DNA of 64,000 nt from Cyanoderma ruficeps (taxonomy: Eukaryota; Chordata; Aves; Passeriformes; Timaliidae): positions 15,114,919-15,178,918 of the forward strand of contig VZDJ01004378.1 of NCBI GenBank assembly GCA_008694505.1. Reading direction: 5' to 3'. How positions within the stretch are numbered: the stretch's first letter is position 1; every line of letters begins with the position of its first letter. Shown here piece by piece: positions 19,101-34,100 of this stretch. The notes beneath the pieces are model-generated. The model had not been told where the DNA came from and did no database searches. It saw only the letters and a list, made by a program, of their open reading frames with translations. A program made the translations under genes and the position numbers.

Positions 19101-22100
19101 CACAAAATATGTACCATATTGCTTCCAGTAACAGAATTTTCTTTTCTAGTGATGATCACATCAAGTTCTTCTGCTTTCAAGTTCTGGAACATCAAGTTAA
19201 GTTCAAGTGAGTAATTTTTCTTGACACCATCCATACACATCCATTTAATTCCCCCTTTTTTATTCTGCAAATAAACTTAAGATGGTGTATGTTGCCTGGT
19301 TGTGGTTGATGAGGTGTTTGTAGTCTGGTGCAGAGAGCTGTCTTCGTTTTTTTTACCTTTTCCTTGGAGAGGTTTTGGGCAGCATGCTCTGCTCTCAGCT
19401 AGTCTAACACCTGTGTATGGCCCAATGCAGACCCAGTTAGCAAGGAGTGCTTTAAACTTAGTTCTTCCTCTCTGGAGGTTCAGGCCTCATTCTGTTCTCT
19501 CACTGATTTTTGCAGCTGTGCTCTGTACAGAGTCCTGGTCTTCAGACAGAGCCCTATTCATTCAATAACCATGGCAGAGATGTTGAGAAAGTAGTCTTTT
19601 CACTCACTGGTGGTTTCACAGAACCATAATTCTTGGGCAAAAACTTTTTAATAATATGAATGTCATTGCACAGAACTATATATTTTTTTCTCACTTTGGG
19701 CTCCCTTGGTCTGGAATTGAGCATCATGGAATCCTTGAATATCATCATGACTACTTGTAATACACTGTTTCCAAACCAAGACATACACTGAACAGGTCAA
19801 GACTTTAGACAGGAATAAGATGTATTTTGTGGCTGATTTTTACAGTTTGGTATGAGTGCAAATGTTAAAGATTTTTTTATTTACTCAATTTTACCTCACT
19901 GTCCACTTTTCTCTGCTTGCTTAATTCTTGTTCCCTGCTTCCTGCAGTATGTTTTCTCTTGTTTCCTGCTGCTTATTTTCTCTAAATATTTTCAGTGGAG
20001 TGTATTTTTTATCTCTTTAATGAATAGTTGGCTGTGGCAGGAGCACTGGAGTCCCATTCAGCAGTCATTTCTATTAAGGACTCTACAAGCCTATAGCTAG
20101 CTCTTTGCAATAGAGTATTCTCAGCTTCACTAGTCCTGGCAGAGGTATGGCCAGTATTTGAGGTGGGCTGGATATAATGTCACAATTTGCTAGGACTGTA
20201 TGTATGGTATTAAGCAGCATTACTTCCTAGGTTTTTTTGACATGTCTGATAGTAAATGTAGCGTAGGTCAAATCACTGAAAGACTTCTTGTACTCAATAG
20301 TGATAGTCTTCAATGTGTAGTAAACTTTCAAGCATATACAGATGTCTCTTCCTGCTCCCCTTGGCCTATGGTCAAATGTGTATTTTTATCAGGCTCGTAA
20401 GTCCTGTCCCTGATAGAGCAGCCTTCCTGCAAAATTTCAAGCTTCTACTCTAATATACGAGGCAGTAATGCCTCAAAATGTGATCCATTATTATGGATAA
20501 AATGTTTTTTGTTATTTTTGCCTTCAATTCAAAATTTTAACACACAAATAACTTAGTAAACTGCTGTCCTAGAAACCTTTCATTTACACTAATGTGGAGC
20601 ATTAAATACCATATAAAAGAGTTTTTTGCTTTACTGAGTGTTGGTGCTTGTCATGAAGCACAGTTATATTTTGACCTCAATATTTTTTGTTTCAGATACT
20701 CTGAACTTACTGAAGTCCAGCAGCAGCTAATTAGGGAAACACTCATAACATGGCTGCAAGCACAGGTATGTATGTCCTTACAGTAGTCTTGCATGTTAGG
20801 TTTTTAGGGGCTGACATAGGGCACTGAGTGTGGACTAAATGTTTAATCCGTTGTTTGAGTTTATGGCTTCCTGAAGATATTTGGTATCTGATTGTTAAAG
20901 GTTTGTGAGAATTTTTTTAAATCAAGTGTTGTAAAGAAGGCCATGCCTGAACTTATTACTAAATATATAACTCTGGCATCAGATAATGATTGTGGTTTAA
21001 TCAATTATGTGTGAAATAAGGTGTATTAAAAATTCCCCTTTACAGAGGTATATTACAGATTCCTGATGTTCCTGACTGTCTGGAGGAGGAGCAGGCCTGC
21101 TAATTCTTTTTCTAAGACCCTACTTAGTGAAATCCTGTCTACTTAGAATGCTGGCAGATGTTTATCACTCCTCTGTCAGTACCATGGCAGAGTATGGGCC
21201 ATTCTTTCTTGTGGGATTAGTTACTGTAGCCAAACTCTGGTAGTGTCAGCCCCACCCAGTGTGCAGTCAGCCGAACCATCCAACCTGCCATTATACAGCT
21301 GTCATTCCACTCCTGCACTGAAGATTAACATAGTTGCTGTGTAGAAAACTTAACAGTAGGAAATGGAATATAACTTTAAAAAGAACAGATCATTATGAAG
21401 TGGATTAAATTGCTTTTTTCTTTGTGGCAAACTGTTCCATTTAGGAGTTTATAAAAGGGAAAGGAAAAAGGAGAGATTGGTAGTGACAGATTTCTTCATT
21501 TCTTTCCCTTAGATTTGGGAACTTCCCTTACTATTCTTAGCACTAACATCTAGCAGGCACAGGCTAGCTACAGGAGGACTGTAACTTTCACCAAACTGAC
21601 AAATGACCTTTCAGTCTTTGAGACACTTAAAGCTTTGGTAGTGAATGAAAAGCTTAGGACTCTATCACCCATAGAAAACATTTTCCCTATTGCATGACAA
21701 CTTAGCCAATTTTTCTTCAAATTCCTTGGAAATGAAAGGGTTTATTTGATGGTCTCAACTAGGAAGAGAGGTTGTTTATTGACTACTATAGAGAGATCAA
21801 CAAACCCGTAAGATTCTTCTCTAATTTATTAAGACTGTACAGATGAAATGTCTTGTTTCTGCCAGATGCTGAATCCCCAGCCTGAGAAGACTTTTATTCG
21901 CAACAAAGCAGCACAAGTCTTTGCATTGCTTTTTGTTACTGAATATCTCACAAAATGGCCCAAGTTTTTTTTTGACATCCTGTCAGTAGTTGACCTTAAT
22001 CCACGAGGTGTGGATATGTACCTCAGAATCCTGATGGCAGTCGATGCTGAGCTGGTGGACCGGGATGTTGTTCATACATCAGAGGCAAGTTGTTATTATT

Positions 22101-25100
22101 TTGCATTAACACTTGTTTTAAAATTTTAAGAAGCTCTCTTACTTTAATTGGAGCAGAAGGGTTTTAGCCTTTTTCCTGTGGCAGCTCTGCTTTAGAAACA
22201 TGAGGCGATTTAAATTCAAAGTATTATATTTAGCTTTATTGTTTAATCCTTTTTATGATTTCATGCTTTTCGGCTAATTTTTTTTCTTGAAAGCTTGTAA
22301 ACAAAAATTAATCAACAGAGTTTGCCAGTGTAATGCTAGTCTGACTCATTTTAAAATTTTAATTTTTTTCTAGTGCATGTTTTAAGGGGGCCTAATATCA
22401 AAAGTCCATTTAATGATTTAGAGAATTGCTCTTCTTTTTCTGCCTTTTTTTTTTTTTTCAGTGTTTGGCCATTGTGGATAATAAAAGGGAAGACTTAGGA
22501 TATTTTGGTTTTATTTGTTGGAAAGGAAAAAATCTTTCTCTTTGCATTTCTGATTTGAGTTACTTATCTTGCTATGACACATGATGTCTGGCAGTGGATC
22601 CAAAAATGCTAGTAATTTGACAAGATGCTAATTGTACCAAGACTGATTGTTTCTTTTTTCTGTATTGACAGGAGGCTCGTAGGAACACCTTATTAAAAGA
22701 TACTATGAGGGAACAGTGCATTCCAAGTTTGGTGGAGTCGTGGTACCAAATCTTACAAAATTATCAATACAATAACTCAGAGTTGACATGCCAGTGCCTT
22801 GAAGTAGTTGGAGCTTATGTATCCTGGATAGATTTGAGCCTGATAGCCAATGAAAGGTAAGAAGGTTTTGATGGAAAGGACATGCAAAAATCACCTTGGT
22901 TGTGTGCTGACTGTATAGAATGAAATATGTATGTCCTTCAAGGATGATTTTTAATATTCTGTCTTTGGAGTTTTGGGAATTTTAGGAGAGTGATCGTTTT
23001 TGCAAGCCAAGCTGATATAATGGCCAAATTAAACACTACTGAGTTTGCTGTGTTCTCTTTAAAATGTATAAAATGTTGAGTTTTGTCAATATGATAAAAA
23101 AGAACTGTGAAAAGAAATCATCGTACATATGCCCACAAATAATATAAAGCTTCTATACAGTGTTATTTGTACATATGAAGCTAAACTTCTTTTTCTCTGA
23201 AGGTTTATAAATATGCTGCTAGGTCACATGTCTGTGGAAGTTCTCCGGGAAGAAGCCTGTGATTGTTTGTTTGAAATTGTAAATAAGGGAATGGACCCGA
23301 TTGATAAAACAAAACTGGTTGAGTCTTTATGTCAAGTATTGCAGTCTGCTGGCCTCTTCAGTATTGATCAGGTTTGTGCATTGATTTTTAACAATAGGAG
23401 TAAGTCATAGGTTTCTGACAGTTCTTAAATAAGCAGATACACAGAAAATTATAAAACAGTCCATAGATTAGAGGGAAGTACTTCTGCTTCTGCATGAAGC
23501 TGAACACCTTCTTACAGTTTTCTCATACTTAAATTTAGGAGTTTGTTTTGAATGTTCAATATTAATTTGAACACACAGGGTTTCATTCTAGAAGCAAGGT
23601 GTTATGTAACACCTTGTTCTCTTAAAGCATGTTGTGCTTACTGTTAATACTGCTTCTGTGTTTCCTTGTCTTGAATCTTCCCTCCTGAATGATTTTGTAA
23701 TAGATATTGTAGCCAAGCTAGCTGATTTATTGCCACACTCCTAAAAAATTCTACACATAATTAGGTAGGGAAAAGAGCTTTCTTAAGGACACGTATACTG
23801 TTTTGCATGTGTGCACCATCAATGTGAGGCATGAAATGCTTATCTGTAAGCTGGAAAAGTAACCTAACTAAACATACATTGCCTAGCAGTTGCTGTGTTA
23901 AAGGAACAGCTGTTCATTACCTGCTGTGGAGAAAGAGCAACCATGCCTTATGAAGCTGTAGTTCTTAGATTGCAGTGGTTTTACCTTTTACTTTTGAAAC
24001 CTTTGTCAAATTTGTATTCCTACTAATCAAAATCTTAGGTCTTTCTTAGGTAGACTTGTTATTCTTTCACTTTTGTACAGTTATGGCAGAGACCATAATG
24101 TCTCTTTGAGGTGGCTGTATTAGGGGTATTTCTCGATTCTGATCAATGTTTTTCTGCAAAGCAAACCAGAAATATTTAATATTAACTCACCCTTACAGGC
24201 AGTGTTGAAAGGTACTTGTTATCAGTATTTCTAAGTGAGCTGCAGCTGGCAATGCTTTGAAGTTTTTCCATAAAAAGATTTTCCTCTTATACACCCTAGA
24301 ATTTATGGTAGGCATGTGCTGCTGCTCTTATTTTGAACCTGCTTATTGCTGTAAAGAGAGAAACGAACACATCTGAGAGGTGAAGCAAGCTACTGTTGTA
24401 TAATAGAGGACAGCCAGATCTGGCATTGCTTTGACTTTTTTCTCTCTCCATTCCCAGGGGAAAAAGAACCAATTTTAGGCAACTGGTAGCTTCCAGCTAG
24501 GAGACAAGTGTTGGCCTAATTCTACATACTAGACATGACTAGTACAGTTTGTAGTCTTGTGTTATTTAAACATAAGCTCTGTTAGTATTTTTAATCAGGT
24601 GTGTCTTCTTGCAGGAGGATGATGTGGATTTTCTGGCCAGATTTTCTAAGCTGGTCAATGGGATGGGGCAAGCATTAATAGCTAGTTGGACTAAACTGAT
24701 AAAAAATGGTGATATGAAGAGTGCTCAAGACTCTCTACAAGCCATTGAAGCAAAAGTGGCCCTGATGTTGCAACTTCTAATTCATGAAGATGATGACATC
24801 TCTTCTAACATCATTGGCTTTTGTTACGACTACCTTCACATCCTGAAACAAGTAAATATGTCTGGCTTCAATTCTGACATGATTTTGTTTGATTTTTGTG
24901 TGAACATCTCATGCTTTGTGAAAACTGACTTGCAAAATAGTTTTTTTTGACTAATTAGCATCCCGTTTCTTTAATGCCTGTGGTCATGCTATTTCTATAG
25001 TGTTGTTTAGAGATCTGAAGGAGTTAAGTTAGATCTTGTGATAAGAAGAAAGGCAGATCATATGGCTGTTAAAATAGCAAGTCTTTCTCTTACACAATAA

Positions 25101-28100
25101 TGGAGTTAAAATACAAAAAAATAACATTGAATTTTATTTTCCAGCTTTCTGCACTTTCAGACCAACAAAAAGCCAATGTAGAGGTAGGTATGTTTTTTTT
25201 ACTACAGATTCTGTACTTCAAGGACACATGAGATCAGAATATTTCAATTTGCTGAAACAAATCATATTTCATTTATATGCCTCAGTGTGTATGTGACAGT
25301 AATTAAAAGTGAAGACTTAAAAGTAAGGACAGTGTGTTCCATCTTTTGCTAAGTAACTACTGTTGTTTCTTTAAATAGTAAACCTATATTGAATTGTGTA
25401 TGAAGATGAAAGCTATTTTAGAGCTGATCTTCCCAAACAGCCCTTAAGCATATGTTGGCAAGCTGCTCTGCAGGCTATACTGTTCAAAGAATATTCTTAA
25501 ATCAACAGGGAAGAGTTGTATCCTTGAAGTTTTTATTTTTTATTAAAACCTGCCCTAATTGCAAAGGACTGAAAGAAGTCCACTAAGGATTGTCATAAAT
25601 ATAACTCTTAATAATGTAAGTTAAACATAGGAAAGAAGCAACAATTGAGAGATAAGTTATAATTATGAGCAGTTATATATTAAACAATACATCAAATATA
25701 CAAGCTCAAGTAGATAATCATAAGTTTATATGTAAAACTTAAAGTTTATGTCCAGTTTTGGAGGTAGTAAAGCTATATGGATTTTTCAGCCCAGTCTGCA
25801 CCAATGTAGATGTACTGATTTGGATGTTGAACTGGTTAGATTGGTGCAGTTGTTTCATAAGTTCATACAGATAACGGGTGTGATTCCTTTTCCTTTACAA
25901 AGAAAACTGTACCTGTTCTAACATGAAAAGTTGAATTTGGATAACTATGGTGTAGAGTATCTTGATCTCCTTTTTCTAATGTCTGTTTAAATTGGATTAG
26001 GTAACACAAAACGAGAACTTCGATTATAACACTGAATCTTTTTATTTTTGTGACTGTCTTTTGTTGTTACAGCTAGATCAAATGATGTTACTACTGCAGT
26101 ACGCTTAAGACACTAAAAGTTGGAATATGTTACTGTCCTGAAATATGTTGGTTTAAGTTCCTTTCATACTAGAGATTTTTGTGCTGCAAATATTTCTTAA
26201 TTTTACTGAGCACTTCTAGAGGATTTGTGTTAAACTTGAGAAACAATTGTAACAAAATTTTTTCTTTCATCCAACTCATGATAACAAAGTAATGGGAAAT
26301 AGTCTAAGTCTTATTGTTGTTTGTCTGAAGTTTGCCTTTAAATTTTCTGTTTAGCAACATTTCTTTGAAGTTTTGCATTTCAAAGGTTTACACTTTCAAT
26401 TTGTTCATTATTTGAACAGGAAAAAAAGGGGCTTGTTTCTTGTGCTTCTGAAGTTCCAAAGTTTTTTTTATCAGCAGGATCACATTTTTGAGTCTTAGAA
26501 TGACAGGTCTTTCTAAACATTTTTGGCTGCAAGTGTATTGCATTAATATTTTGCAATTATTTTAATTCTTAAATATCACTTCTTACAGGGAAGCATACAC
26601 ATCTCACAGATCATGATGACACTTGTTGTCAAAGTATCTATTTCTGCAAGATGACCAAGAATTTCGCCTCAGTAACCTAGGTTTAATTCATTGGCCCATT
26701 TTGGTGTTGATGAATTTCACGTTTTGCAGTTGAAATGAAAAATAGTAATCGTGGTTTATTTGTCAAAAGGTTTTTTGTTTCATTTGTTTTAACTCAGACT
26801 TAAGTAGAGCTAAGATCAAGTCTTTGTAGTTGCTTTAGGATTTACCAACAGTCCCACTGAGGTTACATTGCACTTCGTTGCTCTAACTGGTCTGACAACT
26901 TGCTGCTGCAAGTTATGGACGAGGTGTAGAGTGACTCTCCCATTGAGTGACAAGGTGCAGAAAGGGCCTCCTTGCTTTCTAAACTTCTCAGAGAGGAATC
27001 TAGGTGCAGCTGGATCCAGTCTTTCTCCCAGACTTAGTCAGTGGTTTATGTGTAAAGGATTGTGTAGGTGTAATTGAAGCTCTTTGCAACTTTGTTCTGC
27101 AGGATTAAGGATGGCAAATTAAATATATAAATTGTTTATTTAATCGATGTTGATGATAATGATTAGACTAAAAGATTTGAGTCAGAAGTATTTACCATAT
27201 ACAATGGATAGTAGTTATATATACTACAGTGTAGTGCAATGTTTTTTGAAGCAGTGTTGAAACAGCAATATTAAAGATGGCAAAACAACTATTGAATAGA
27301 GATTGATGCTATGCACACCAGTTACTATGAACTACTAGAGAAGCTGATGTTATAGCTAAGCTCACTTATCCCTTTAAAATAGTATCTTGGACAACCTGTT
27401 TAGTTTCCTCTGTCTAGTTCAGTCATCTTGATTGTTTTCAATGTGAACTGAACAGCACAAATTACAAGCAGGAAATAAAGCTAGATAATAGTACCAGAGA
27501 CTGAGAGCTCCAAAACGTCTGTGTTGTCTGTCTGGGATAGCATCTGTGTATTGTTTGGATATAATCCAGCTTTTGATTTGGACTGGTAACTTCTGCTAAA
27601 CCTCTGAAAATAATAGTTCAAAAGGGATTAAAAATATTTGTCATTTTTAGCTTAATGTTTTCTTTACTGTAGTATTTTTAATGATTGTTTCTTATAACTT
27701 GTCTGCTTCTATGCTTACTGTTTTGTTTTTACCCTAGGCAATCATGTTGGCTGTTATGAAGAAGTTGACATATGATGAAGAATACAATTTTGAAAATGAG
27801 GTATTGTGTTGTAGGAATAAACAGACTTATGCAACGTAATTATATGTAGAAAAACTTGCTCACGCTTAAAATCTGTATTTTTCATAGACTGAATATTTAA
27901 AGGTAGGAAGCAAGGGTCCACAGGCTGAGTTGTTTTCCTATATGGGAAGCTTTTAGGCATGTCTGCATAGAACAAAACATAATATAGGTATATCCAAGCC
28001 AGCTGAGTTAACAATATTTGTGGCTGTGTTTGTACAGAGCTATTCCTAGGCAAATGCAGCTGTGTTGACAGCTAAATATAGCTGTTGAGGTGGCTTGTTC

Positions 28101-31100
28101 AGTGCAAATTCGCATGTTTCTGCATGTCACTTCTGTCTTGCAAAAATATTTGACAACTATTGTGTAATGAAGCACTCAAAAGATAGGCTGCTTGAGCTAC
28201 TGGAGATGGTCAAACCTGTGCAATAATGAGCTAAAGGTGGGATAAAGTCTTTGATTTCAGTTTCCTTCCATGCTGAACATCTCTGTCAGCCAACAATAAT
28301 GATTATGTGAGACAGACTTACTTTGTTCCAGGCTGTTCAGGGAGCTATAGTCTTTAAAGGGTTAACTTAAACTGTATCCAGTCCATCATAAATGTTGCCA
28401 ATCCAATTTTAAAACTAAGCTAGAAGTTAAGGGAATGTCTTTGAGGACTGAGTCAATTTTTAAGAATTGGGTCAATAAGGCTTTGCCAAGAGCATTTTCT
28501 TTCTTGTATTTTTGGCTGGTTTTCATTTTGGAAAGCCTTTTAGTGTGTTTCTGGACTGAATGCAGTGGATCTCAACATATTATATCCAGCCATGAAAGGA
28601 TCCAGCTGTTATGTTGCAAGAGCACTGGATGAGCATTACTGAATTCTCTGAGTGTGCTATACTGGTTTTGTATGTACATGTTTTTACTTTAGGTGTAATT
28701 GTCTAAAATGGTTGTGGATTAATTTAAACATGAAAATAAGGACTTTACTGACTTGAATTATTTTGGTAGGGTGAAGATGAAGCAATGTTTGTGGAGTACA
28801 GAAAACAGCTGAAACTGTTGCTGGACAGACTTGCTCAGGTTTCACCAGAGTTACTGTTGGCATCTGTCCGCAGAGTTTTTAACACTACACTTCAGTAAGT
28901 TGGGGTTTATAACTCGTTTTGTATGGTGCCTTTTTGGGGTTTGGTTTTTATTTTCCTTTTGTAAACCATCAGTCTGTAGTGAAATGCGTGGTGCACCAAG
29001 GTGAAGTCGGTTGATAGAATGAGTTCATTACAACTTAATGATAAATACAACTTTGTGTGATCTGTTACTCAGCTCCTTCGAAAGGAAAAGCTTTCTTTTT
29101 GTAACCTTAAATGGCAGTTTTCCTTTCCAATTGATATTTCTTGATCTTTGTCACCTACACAGCACCAGCTGTTTGGAGAGGTGTTCAGTTTGCCACATCT
29201 CAAGAGAGTTTCCTAGAGGTGTAAATATTATGCATTACTTTTACCAGAAAAACAAGGTCGGATGGGGGAAAAAATCCAAGTGAAGAATTTGTGTAAAAAA
29301 AAAATAGTCGATCTAATCCTGCACACAAGTAGAGAAGCATTACTAGTGCCCTGGCTAGGAAGAGAGTTACATGTATACAAATAGAAATCCAGTATTGTTT
29401 GTGGCTACCTTGTACCTTAACTGAACCTCTTCTTATGGGAAGCTGAATGGCTTGTCCTCATGTCATAGTAGGTGAGTTTGTATCTAAATAATCCCAACTG
29501 AAATCTGTAGCTTTCAAGCTGAAACTGGCAAAAGAAAGTTGGTGGTGATCTGATGTGGAGGTGGTATTTTTAGAGGATAAAGTCTCTCAGAACCATCCTG
29601 AAAAACTGCCTGGGCCTTCCAGTGTTTTCCTTAGTTTAAATCTGTTCTTTTTATGCTGTACATCTGAAGAAGGCTCAGAAGAAAATGCTAATGTGGTATA
29701 ATTGTGATTATTTCATAAGGTACTAAAGACTAACATGGTCTTCATATTCTTTCTCTAGGAACTGGCAGACTACAAGATTTATGGAAGTAGAAGTGGCAAT
29801 AAGGTTGCTGTATATGTTGGCTGAGGCTCTTCCTGTATCTCATGGTGCTCACTTCTCTGGTGATGTTACTAAAGCTACAGCTTTACAAGACATGATGAGA
29901 ACGGTAAGCTTGTCTTCAGAGCTGTTTAAAGGTACCACTCATGGCTGGAATGTGTCAGTTTAAATGGCTCATCCTAATTACCAGCATGTCACTTCTGTTG
30001 CAGTTAGGTTTTATAAACAGCTAAAATACTAACTTGCTAATGCTTTTATTTGTAGCTGGTGACTTCTGGTGTTAGTGCCTATCAGCACACATCAGTGACC
30101 CTGGAATTTTTTGAAACGGTGGTTAGATATGAAAAATTCTTTGCTGTTGAACCTCAGCACATTCCAACTGTACTAGTAAGTTTCATCTCATTTACATTTT
30201 TAACTAGGTGAGACTAGATAAGTTCTTTAGACTTGGGAAACTTCTCTGAAGGTCCCTAAGGAAGTTGGGTTTCTTAACTTGTTGAATGATTAGATTTCCC
30301 CCCTGCCTTGTTTAAGCATTCCAAGACTGAGATGCTTTATTGATTGCAGATGGCATTTTTAGATCACCGTGGTCTTCGTCATACAAGTCCCAAAGTACGG
30401 AGTCGAACAGCTTACCTCTTTTCCAGATTTGTCAAGTCTCTTAAGTGAGTAAATAAATGTACAAATTGCACTGAATTTACTACACACAACACTCCTGTAT
30501 GTCTGTATTGGAACAGGCTGGGCTTCAGATGAACTACAGTGAAGTAAAATACCAAAACAGTGCTCTAGCAGGGTTGTTCTACTGTGTAATACAAAGGTAG
30601 CAGTGGAAATATTTGTCACAGAACAAAAAAGTGGAACACGTATGCCTAGTTTATTTTGAATAGATATTAAAGCTAATCAACAATATAAATGCTTTCTCTG
30701 CTTTTTCTCAGTAAGCAGAGCTGAGCGTGAGTGGATCTGGAGACTTTCGAGAGTAACTCTTCCCTGTCCCTAACTAAATTTTGAATAGTTTTAGAATTTA
30801 TATTGATGAAGTTTACTCAGTTTTGAGTCCTTTGAACAGTCCTGTCCTATTGGTCTTATTTCACAGGCATGTATTTCATTTAGAGGCAGAAGAAGGTCAG
30901 AGATGGCTCAGATTTCAACATGTTTTTATTTTTCAACTGTTCAAAATACTTCACTTAAATTATGCATATTTTTAAAAAATGAGGGAAAGAAATGGTTATT
31001 TCCCACTATGCCATGTATTTATTTGGCCTACCACTAGCATCATGCCCATAAGCCAGATTTTTCTGCAGCAGTGCTTTGATATTTAAAGGGATCCCTGTAT

Positions 31101-34100
31101 AGACAAGGCAGTTTAGCATCTAACTTGACAGCTTAAAAAAAGTATTTTGAAACCTGTAAAAATGAATGTGCTTTTAAGTAGTGTTACGTACTTGTGTTTC
31201 ACTTCAGTAAGCAAATGAATCCCTTTATTGAAGACGTTCTGAACAGAATACAAGACCTGATGGAACTTTCTCCTCCTGTGAGTATTTGCAGTAGGTTTTT
31301 GTAACGAGTGAGGCTTGCCCTAATCCGTGTACCTGAGTACTTGCTGAATTGTAAGCTTAGCATGCAGACATAAGCACAAATAATTATCCTGCTTTTTTGG
31401 TGTGAGATCACTTGCACAGCTTACTTTTGTACCTGATGGTAATAATCTTGCTTATGTGGGCTTCTGGGTGTATAGGGTAGAGATGAGTATGTATAGAAGG
31501 CTATAAACTTTGAGAAGACAGCCTTGATAGAGGGCACTTGGTGAATTATTTATTTTATCAATGCATTTTATCTTCCATTTTAGGAAAATGGCTACCAGGC
31601 ACTGTTAAGCAGTGATGATCAACTTTTCATTTATGAAACAGCTGGAGTGTTAATAGTTAACAGCGAATACTCTGCAGAAAGAAAACAGGTTCTGATGAGG
31701 AATTTGTTGACTCCACTGATGGAGAAGTTCAAAGTATTGTTAGAAAAACTGATGATGGCACAAGATGAGGACAGACAGATGGCACTGGCTGACTGCCTCA
31801 ATCATGCTGTTGGGTTTGCTAGGTAGGTACAGCACAATGACACTGTATGTTTCTGGTTTGAGTAAAAGGGAAATAACAAAGGATTTTCTGGGAGGAGGGA
31901 CTGAGTTTTCTACTATATTGACCTAGATAATCATCAGTGGTTGTAGAATTTCTTCTGATAGCTGAGAAAATAAGTCTCCTTAGAAGAGTCTGCTTTAGGT
32001 GTATATACAGAGAATATTGAGCAAGTTCATAATGAGTCAGCATCTATTTCTTTGCTCAAAGAATTGTATGGAGCTAATCTAATCATATGTTGTTGGTGAA
32101 TTGTTAGAATTTAGTTCTCAGAAATTGCCAAAGTGATGCTACTTCATATGAAAATATTCTGTTCATTACTTCCACTGCCTGGCTCCCATTTCATGAAATG
32201 GAGTGATTGTAGTTCAGTGCCTGGGTTGAAAAGCATTTGTTCTCAGTGTTAACTGCTTCTTCAGTGTACTGGAACGTGAGCTTATGTAAAACTTGATGTG
32301 TGCTTCTACAGCCGAACCAGCAAGGCTTTCAGCAATAAGCAAACTGTAAAACAATGTGGATGCTCAGAGGTTTATCTGGACTGCTTACAAACATTTCTGC
32401 CAGCTCTCAGTTGTCCATTACAAAAGGAAGTTCTGAGAAGTGGTGTCCGCACTTTCCTTCACCGCATGATTATTTGCCTAGAGGAGGAAGTTCTTCCGTT
32501 CATTCCTTCTGCCTCTGAACACATGCTTAAAGATTGTGAAGCAAAAGATCTTCAAGAATTCATTCCTCTTATAAACCAAATAACAGCTAAGTTTAAGGTA
32601 TGATATTACATAAGCTTTTCAGGGTCAAAGTGTTGCTGAGTGATCTTCTTTTCTACTTCCAGAAAAACAGTTGTGTTAGAACCCTCCCTAAAAATTAATG
32701 TAAGTGTATTTTGTAGGCTGTTATTGCAAAACATTATCTTTGATCACGGTCATACATTGCTGGACTCACAGTGATTAAATGACTGATTTTTTCTTTGATT
32801 AGTCTTAAATGTTTACATTGGGTTTAATTTTTTGTATTTGATATATTAAAATACTACTTGCAGCACGGATTTTTTTATTGACAAAACTTCATGCCCTCCA
32901 CTGAAGTTTTAAGCTAATATTACAAATTAGCTTACAAATACACAAGTTTTGAAGTGAATTCTTGGCTTTCATAATGAGATTTCCAGAAGATAGAGATACA
33001 GAAATATTGAATATCAGTGTAAGGAAGAATTTAGTTTTATACCGGGGACAACAGTAGATAATTAAAAATAGTCTGTGAAAGATGAGGAACGTAAAAGGAA
33101 AAGGTCACAGGAGCAAGATGGGACAAATACCATGTTGAGGCGTAACATTTAAATTTGTATGATGCAGTTCTGTTCTTATTATAACATGGTAAAATAAAGA
33201 TCCTAGCTTCTATAGTCTCACTTTAAATACTTTAAAAAGGCATAGTAAAAAGATTAAAATCTTGCTTAAGCATTAAGAAATTAATGTGCATGAGTTGTAT
33301 GCACATGATGTGCCTCTTTGTGGAATTCTGATGTGACTGAATAGCACACACCTTCAGTTTATTAGTTCATAATTAATTTAGTGCCCTTACATACATTTCT
33401 CACTTGAAGTATTTTTAAGTGACAAGTTTATTCTGTAATGTCAGTAGGAAAAGTTTCTTTAGTAATCCTTAAAGGAAAGTTCTATAAAAGCCGGCCTGTT
33501 GCCAATTTTAGCATCTTAAAGATGTATTTCAGGAAAATTGAAATGGTCTGTCTGAACAGAAGGATGAAAAATCCTGAAAAGCCTTTTCCTTCACAAAATG
33601 AGGCTATACAGGACTAGCTATTTTGTGCAAAAGGGTTAAAATAGGTGGTGTATACGTAAAGGTGCAGTAATGTTCATGGTGACCCTGGTGCAACTTGGTG
33701 TGTTGTAAGTAATTAAATGAAACTACTAACATTAAAAGTGAATCCAAGCTGAGAATTCTAACAAACCTTTAAGTTTTAACCATTCTAGATGCTCTTTTTT
33801 TTTTCCTTTTTGAGCTAACACACTCTTTTGATCTTCACAGACACAGGTTTCACCTTTTCTGCAACAGATGTTTATGCCACTACTTCATGCTATTTTTGAG
33901 GTGTTGCTCCTTCCAGCAGAAGAAAATGACCAGTCTGCTGCTTTAGAAAAACAAATGCTACGAAGAAGTTACTTTGCTTTTCTGCAGACAGTAACTGGCA
34001 GTGGAATGAGTGAAGTCATAGCTAATCAAGGTAAGGAATTCAGTTTCTCATAGGATAGCACTATGGTTATTCTCACCTACATTTTATCTAAGTAAAGTAT

